Shown here piece by piece: positions 60,664 to 64,000 of a stretch of 64,000 nt of DNA (positions are counted from its first letter, which is position 1; each line of letters begins with the position of its first letter). The notes under the pieces are model-generated. The model was not told where the DNA came from. It did no database searches and worked only from the letters and a program-made list of their open reading frames with translations. A program made the translations under genes and the position numbers. This DNA is from CAVSJA01 sp963728145 (GTDB lineage Bacteria; Bacteroidota; Bacteroidia; Chitinophagales; Chitinophagaceae): positions 1,024,114 through 1,088,113 of the forward strand of contig CAVSJA010000002.1 in the NCBI GenBank assembly GCA_963728145.1. The letters run 5' to 3'.

Positions 60664-61383
60664 TCATCTCAATTTTTTAAAATCCAAATCTAACACTTCA
60701 TATCCTCTATCATTCGGCCATGAATAATGCCACCATTCAGTATCGAACAACTCGAATCCATGCTTGAGCATAGTTTCTTTAAACAGCTTCCTGTTTTCTA
60801 AAATAGTTGCTGGTAATTGTGTGAAAACATGATGAGCCGTATCAGTAAAATTATCGTATCCAGTTCCCATCTCGAGTTCTTTCCCCGTTTTCAGATCAAC
60901 AATAGTTAAATCAACTGCAAGTCCGCGATTATGCCCGCTTCCTTTTGAAGGATTGGCTACATAACGTTCGTCTTTTATCATTTCCCAAAATTTAACAGTC
61001 ACGCTATAGGGGCGATATGCATCATATATCTTCAATCCAAGGCCTTTTTGATTTAAATCAGCTTGAACTTTTGAAAGAGCAGTGGCTGCAGCCGTTCGCA
61101 GATAGGTGGTTTTTAACTTCTTACTATAAAGTCGCTTGCCTGTAAAATTGTTATCACTTGCATAGCGCAATTCATAATGAATATTCGGAATTAACGTTTT
61201 TAGCTCAACCATTTGCTTTAGGGAGTCTTTTTCTATTGTGGTAATGAATGACTTTTTATTGTCAATATAGGTTACCCCGTATTTACTGGTGCTTAGTTCC
61301 TGACAAAAGAGGTTTTCCGGGGGCGAAAAAATCAGAATAATAAGATAAAAAAACTCAGTCCTAAGGCGTATTTTGATTATCAT
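60664..61383 (-). CDS. D-Ala-D-Ala dipeptidase (VanX/DdpX-like), secreted
   Basis: A 239-residue enzyme with an N-terminal hydrophobic signal (FFYLIILIFSPPENLF). The zinc site motif SGHNRGLAVDL (SxHxxGxAxD) and the later DTEWWHYSWP (ExxWH) are complete, as are IYDAYRPYSV and IHYELRYASDNNFTG. The family hydrolyses D-Ala-D-Ala or related peptidoglycan dipeptides. Here a role in wall-fragment turnover is more likely than vancomycin resistance, since no vanHA genes are present. It is divergent from the L,D-transpeptidase gene 66 bp away. Confidence 0.9.
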   Translation of the reverse strand: MIIKIRLRTEFFYLIILIFSPPENLFCQELSTSKYGVTYIDNKKSFITTIEKDSLKQMVELKTLIPNIHYELRYASDNNFTGKRLYSKKLKTTYLRTAAATALSKVQADLNQKGLGLKIYDAYRPYSVTVKFWEMIKDERYVANPSKGSGHNRGLAVDLTIVDLKTGKELEMGTGYDNFTDTAHHVFTQLPATILENRKLFKETMLKHGFELFDTEWWHYSWPNDRGYEVLDLDFKKLR

Positions 61384-61449
61384 TGCAACGACGTAATTTA
61401 AAATCCCATCTCTTTGAAGATACTAAATGTTTCAACTGACCAACCTTAT

Positions 61450-63138
61450 ATGTGTAGACGTTTTTTAAGGTATCCTTTTATCCCTTTTTTGATATTGATC
61501 GTACCGGTGCTGATGGTTTTTTCATGTAATGAACCGGAAGCTCCGCCAGAGCAGGTAATTGTTCATGATCCAGGACAAATGGATCGCAAGGTTACAAATC
61601 AAATAAAGCGTGTCACTGAGTTTGCTTTGCAAAACCGCGGTCAGGTCAACGATACGATCAGACTTTTCAAGGATAGCATTGTAGAATCTGTTTACAGCGA
61701 ATTTGAATACCATCCGATATGGTCTACTAATGAAACCTGGCTTCCTGAGGCCGATTCACTGATGGCATTTATCGAACGTTCGAAAGAGTACGGATTATTT
61801 CCTTCCGATTATCACTATCGCGCTTTGTATGGTACAAAACTATTGTTGGAAGATACCATTCAAAGAAGAGATGCTGCTCACTGGACTCGCGCCGAATTGA
61901 TGCTTACCGATGCATTGTTTCAATTATGTAAGGATCTTAAGCAGGGAAGATTGGCATATGATAGCGTAACCTTAAGAAAGGATACTGTTCTTCCTCGTGA
62001 ATTTTATTTTGAAAACCTGATAAAAGTCAAAACTTCAAAAAATGTTTTACCAACGCTTGAACCCTTGCAACCAAAACACAAGGGATATGATTCCTTGCGT
62101 ATTGGCTTAAAATCTTTTCTTGACTCAGTTAAATCATTCAAGAGATATACTTTCTTATATTATCCTACAAAGGATACAGCGACTTTCAGAAAGCAGTTGC
62201 AATTAAGGTTATTTGAAGATGATCTCCTGCCTACTCCAACCTTACCTGTTGATACCTCCGTATGGAGAAAGGTTCTATCGGATTACCAGAAATCAAAGGG
62301 CCTGCGTACAACAGGACGAATAAATGAAAACACAGTAGCGAGCCTGAATAATACCGATTGGGAAAAATTCAAGCGTATTGCTATCAATATGGATCGTTAT
62401 AAACTGCTCCCCGATTCATTGCCGCCAACTTATGTTTGGGTAAATATTGCTTCCTATACATTACGTTTAATGGATGCTGATACACTTGCGCTGGAATCAA
62501 GAGTGATCGTTGGGCAACCAAAGACAAGAACTCCGGTTCTCACTTCATCCATAACCAATTTTATTACCTATCCGCAGTGGAATGTGCCGGAGAGTATCAT
62601 CTTTAAAGAGATGCTGCCAGCGATCAGAAAAGACACGAACTATCTGATCAGACAAAACCTGATGGTAGTTGATAAGAATGACAGCGTCATTTCACCATCA
62701 TCAATAAACTGGCATAGGCTTAGCAAGAAATATTTTCCTTATCGCATCAAACAAAGAGAAGGTGACGACAATTCATTAGGTGTCTTAAAATTCAATTTTG
62801 CAAATAAGTATGCGGTGTACCTGCATGATACCAATGCACGTTGGTTATTTGCAAAGTCCGGCCGGGCACTTAGCCATGGATGTGTGCGGGTGAAAGAGTG
62901 GGAAAAGCTATCTCACTTCCTGGTTAGAAATAATATGGATAAATATCCTCCAGATACCTTGCGTAACTGGATTGAAAGGGAAGAAAAGCATGTTGTATGG
63001 GGTTTTCCGAGAGTGCCCATCTATATCCGTTATTTTTCCGCAGAAGGCAAAGACGGAAAGCTGAAGCTTTATGATGATATTTATGGGGAAGATAGGCTGT
63101 TGCGGGAAAAATATTTTGCCGATAAACCCGTTCAATAA
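61450..63138 (+). CDS. L,D-transpeptidase, YcbB/LdtD-like lipoprotein
   Basis: A 562-residue protein from the ATG at 61450; the frame also opens with a TTG at 61414, which is less likely. The N-terminal helix LILIVPVLMVFSC ends in a lipobox Cys followed by NEPEAPPEQ. Order: N-terminal scaffold domain (FGLFPSDYHYRAL-type segment), a peptidoglycan-binding-like region (LSDYQKSKGLRTTGRINENTV) and the YkuD catalytic domain from about residue 335, with the signature SHGCVRVKEWEKL carrying the nucleophile Cys. It forms 3-3 cross-links in the wall or attaches proteins to it. It precedes the RlpA gene by 4 bp. Confidence 0.92.
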   Translation: MCRRFLRYPFIPFLILIVPVLMVFSCNEPEAPPEQVIVHDPGQMDRKVTNQIKRVTEFALQNRGQVNDTIRLFKDSIVESVYSEFEYHPIWSTNETWLPEADSLMAFIERSKEYGLFPSDYHYRALYGTKLLLEDTIQRRDAAHWTRAELMLTDALFQLCKDLKQGRLAYDSVTLRKDTVLPREFYFENLIKVKTSKNVLPTLEPLQPKHKGYDSLRIGLKSFLDSVKSFKRYTFLYYPTKDTATFRKQLQLRLFEDDLLPTPTLPVDTSVWRKVLSDYQKSKGLRTTGRINENTVASLNNTDWEKFKRIAINMDRYKLLPDSLPPTYVWVNIASYTLRLMDADTLALESRVIVGQPKTRTPVLTSSITNFITYPQWNVPESIIFKEMLPAIRKDTNYLIRQNLMVVDKNDSVISPSSINWHRLSKKYFPYRIKQREGDDNSLGVLKFNFANKYAVYLHDTNARWLFAKSGRALSHGCVRVKEWEKLSHFLVRNNMDKYPPDTLRNWIEREEKHVVWGFPRVPIYIRYFSAEGKDGKLKLYDDIYGEDRLLREKYFADKPVQ

Positions 63139-63142
63139 ATAA

Positions 63143-63580
63143 GTGAAATCCACACTATTCAATATCCTTTTGGGCTGTCTTCTATTGCCCCTCCTGGCAA
63201 AGAGCCAGGAAACAGACAGCATCGTGCTGAAGAAAGACCGTAAAGTCGCTACAGTTCAGTACGGTATCGCCAGCTATTATGACAATAAATTTGAAGGACG
63301 TCAAACAGCAAACGGGGAGATCTTCAGCCAAAAGAATCTTACTGCAGCCAGCAATACATTGCCTCTCAATTGTTGGGTTCGGGTAACCAATCTCAGGAAT
63401 AACCGCTCGGTTCTACTTCGCATTACGGACCGCATGCATCGCAAGAACAAAAGATTGATCGATCTGAGTCGTTCTGCTGCGGCTAAACTCGGTTATGTCA
63501 GTTCTGGTCTAACCCGCGCAAGGGTTGAGTTCCTGGGCTTCAAAAAGCCTACTGAATTGACTGTGAATAAGTCCAAATAA
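63143..63580 (+). CDS. RlpA-family septal-ring-like protein (double-psi beta-barrel)
   Basis: A 145-residue secreted protein with a GTG start, a signal peptide (FNILLGCLLLPLLAKSQ) and an RlpA-like DPBB domain: GIASYYDNKFEGRQTANGEIF, LTAASNTLPLNCWVRVTNL, RITDRMHRKNKRLIDLSRSAA. Such proteins bind or cleave glycan strands lacking stem peptides at division sites; whether this small form is enzymatic is unclear (no SPOR domain). It is 4 bp after the L,D-transpeptidase gene and probably translated from the same mRNA. Confidence 0.88.
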   Translation: MKSTLFNILLGCLLLPLLAKSQETDSIVLKKDRKVATVQYGIASYYDNKFEGRQTANGEIFSQKNLTAASNTLPLNCWVRVTNLRNNRSVLLRITDRMHRKNKRLIDLSRSAAAKLGYVSSGLTRARVEFLGFKKPTELTVNKSK

Positions 63581-63608
63581 ATAATTTTCTGGTTTAAGTC
63601 CTATCTTC

Positions 63609-63616
63609 TATTTTTG
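63609..63616 (+). promoter_or_regulatory. Candidate -7 box for the gene at 63647
   Basis: TATTTTTG fits TAnnTTTG and is identical to the -7 box of the aromatic operon, 30 bp before the ATG. A weak TTTTCTGG lies at the -33 position. Confidence 0.45.
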
Positions 63617-63646
63617 TTTCATTCGTTCAAACAAAACTAACGCGCT

Positions 63647-64000
63647 ATGAAGAAAATTCCCGGCCTGATTGCGGCCGTGCTATTGCTTCAATCCTTTGCC
63701 TTCAGCCAGAGCGAAGACCTTATTCAGGGCCCTACACTTGGCGTACAATTTTTCTTCAACGATTTTAAGTCTGCCGAAGCGGTTCGTAAAAATTCATTGG
63801 CTATTGTTTTTAAGAACCAGGAGTTCGGCAATATCAAAGAAATGTCGCCCGGTCTTTCTATAAGTTACACACAGGGAATTTCAAAGTATTTCGATATTTC
63901 TGCAAGACTTTCCGGTTCTTTCCTGGATTACCCAATGCCAAATCATGCAGCTTTTGGTGAAGAATCTCTTCTCCTGGAAGGTGATGTAGGCATCAGAGGT
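63647..64000 (+). CDS. Secreted outer-membrane protein, C-terminus outside window
   Basis: The frame opens at the ATG at 63647 and is still open at the window end (118 codons). Signal peptide MKKIPGLIAAVLLLQSFAFS. The visible mature part, with LGVQFFFNDFKSAEAV, GLSISYTQGISKYFDISARL and LLLEGDVGIRG, alternates hydrophobic residues as in a beta-barrel and resembles the barrel domain of Bacteroidota OmpA-type proteins. The family cannot be confirmed without the C-terminal part. Confidence 0.7.
   Translation, partial: MKKIPGLIAAVLLLQSFAFSQSEDLIQGPTLGVQFFFNDFKSAEAVRKNSLAIVFKNQEFGNIKEMSPGLSISYTQGISKYFDISARLSGSFLDYPMPNHAAFGEESLLLEGDVGIRG

Noticed and set aside
60664..61383. Vancomycin resistance gene cluster
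   Set aside because: Only the dipeptidase is present; neighbours are ordinary cell-wall enzymes and no vanH or vanA homologue is seen.
1..64000. tRNA and rRNA genes
   Set aside because: I looked for cloverleaf-like GGTTCGA arms with matching acceptor ends and for conserved rRNA segments and found none; the GGTTCGA words at 34.6 and 46.4 kb belong to the repeat modules.

Overview
The window comes from a member of the Bacteroidota, most likely Chitinophagaceae or a close relative. The evidence is: proteins with type IX secretion (T9SS) C-terminal sorting domains (796-2526, 50296-51531); a TonB-dependent receptor with a carboxypeptidase-like N-terminal domain; many lipoproteins with SCxxK/D-like starts; promoters of the TAnnTTTG type; an anti-sigma/sigma pair next to a DUF6249-type membrane protein; and a class I aldolase and AMP nucleosidase typical of this phylum. 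I see no rRNA, tRNA, CRISPR array, phage or integrase.

Layout. 1-9.5 kb: cut-off RsmB-like rRNA methyltransferase, secreted subtilase, lipoproteins, frameshifted mnmA, M14 peptidase, ssb. 9.6-12.1 kb: three envelope proteins of unknown role. 12.6-18.3 kb: Gfo/Idh/MocA oxidoreductase, Ldh-type dehydrogenase, aspartokinase and an esterase, with a repeat array between the last two. 18.5-22.4 kb: TonB receptor, TPR-like protein and LytTR membrane regulator in one direction. 22.4-24.4 kb: five tandem copies of a 248-bp hairpin-ended element. 24.4-34.6 kb: hydrolase, queA, a 1297-residue TraB/GumN protein, fused ABC ATPase, AMP nucleosidase. 35-45.8 kb: aldolase, kinase-like protein, metal/cobalamin receptor (frameshifted), CBS-domain cystathionine/cysteine synthase, Tex, sigma and anti-sigma. 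46.8-52.2 kb: Ctp protease, amino-sugar kinase, murQ, T9SS cargo. 52.2-60.2 kb: an aromatic amino acid operon (pheA, aminotransferase, tyrA, DAHP synthase/chorismate mutase, aroB, aroA, aroC). 60.6-64 kb: cell-wall enzymes (VanX-like dipeptidase, L,D-transpeptidase, RlpA) and a cut-off outer-membrane protein.

The most striking signals are these. (1) The aromatic operon is preceded by a 30-codon leader peptide whose residues 7-18 are FRWFYFYFYYYF, followed by overlapping antiterminator and terminator stems: a complete-looking Phe/Tyr attenuator. (2) A 240-248-bp element with hairpin-shaped inverted ends occurs seven times in two loci. At both loci the copies alternate with duplicated 3' ends of the neighbouring genes, so that repeat units are about 400-420 bp although the flanking part is locus-specific. 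(3) At least ten intergenic gaps hold degenerate 7-nt tandem repeats whose word differs per locus, most followed by a reverse-complementary array, giving long compensated hairpins at gene ends.

Four apparent single-base frameshifts (mnmA, the 37.4-kb receptor, two in tyrA), at least three of them next to short homopolymer runs, suggest residual sequencing error in the assembly, although real decay cannot be excluded.
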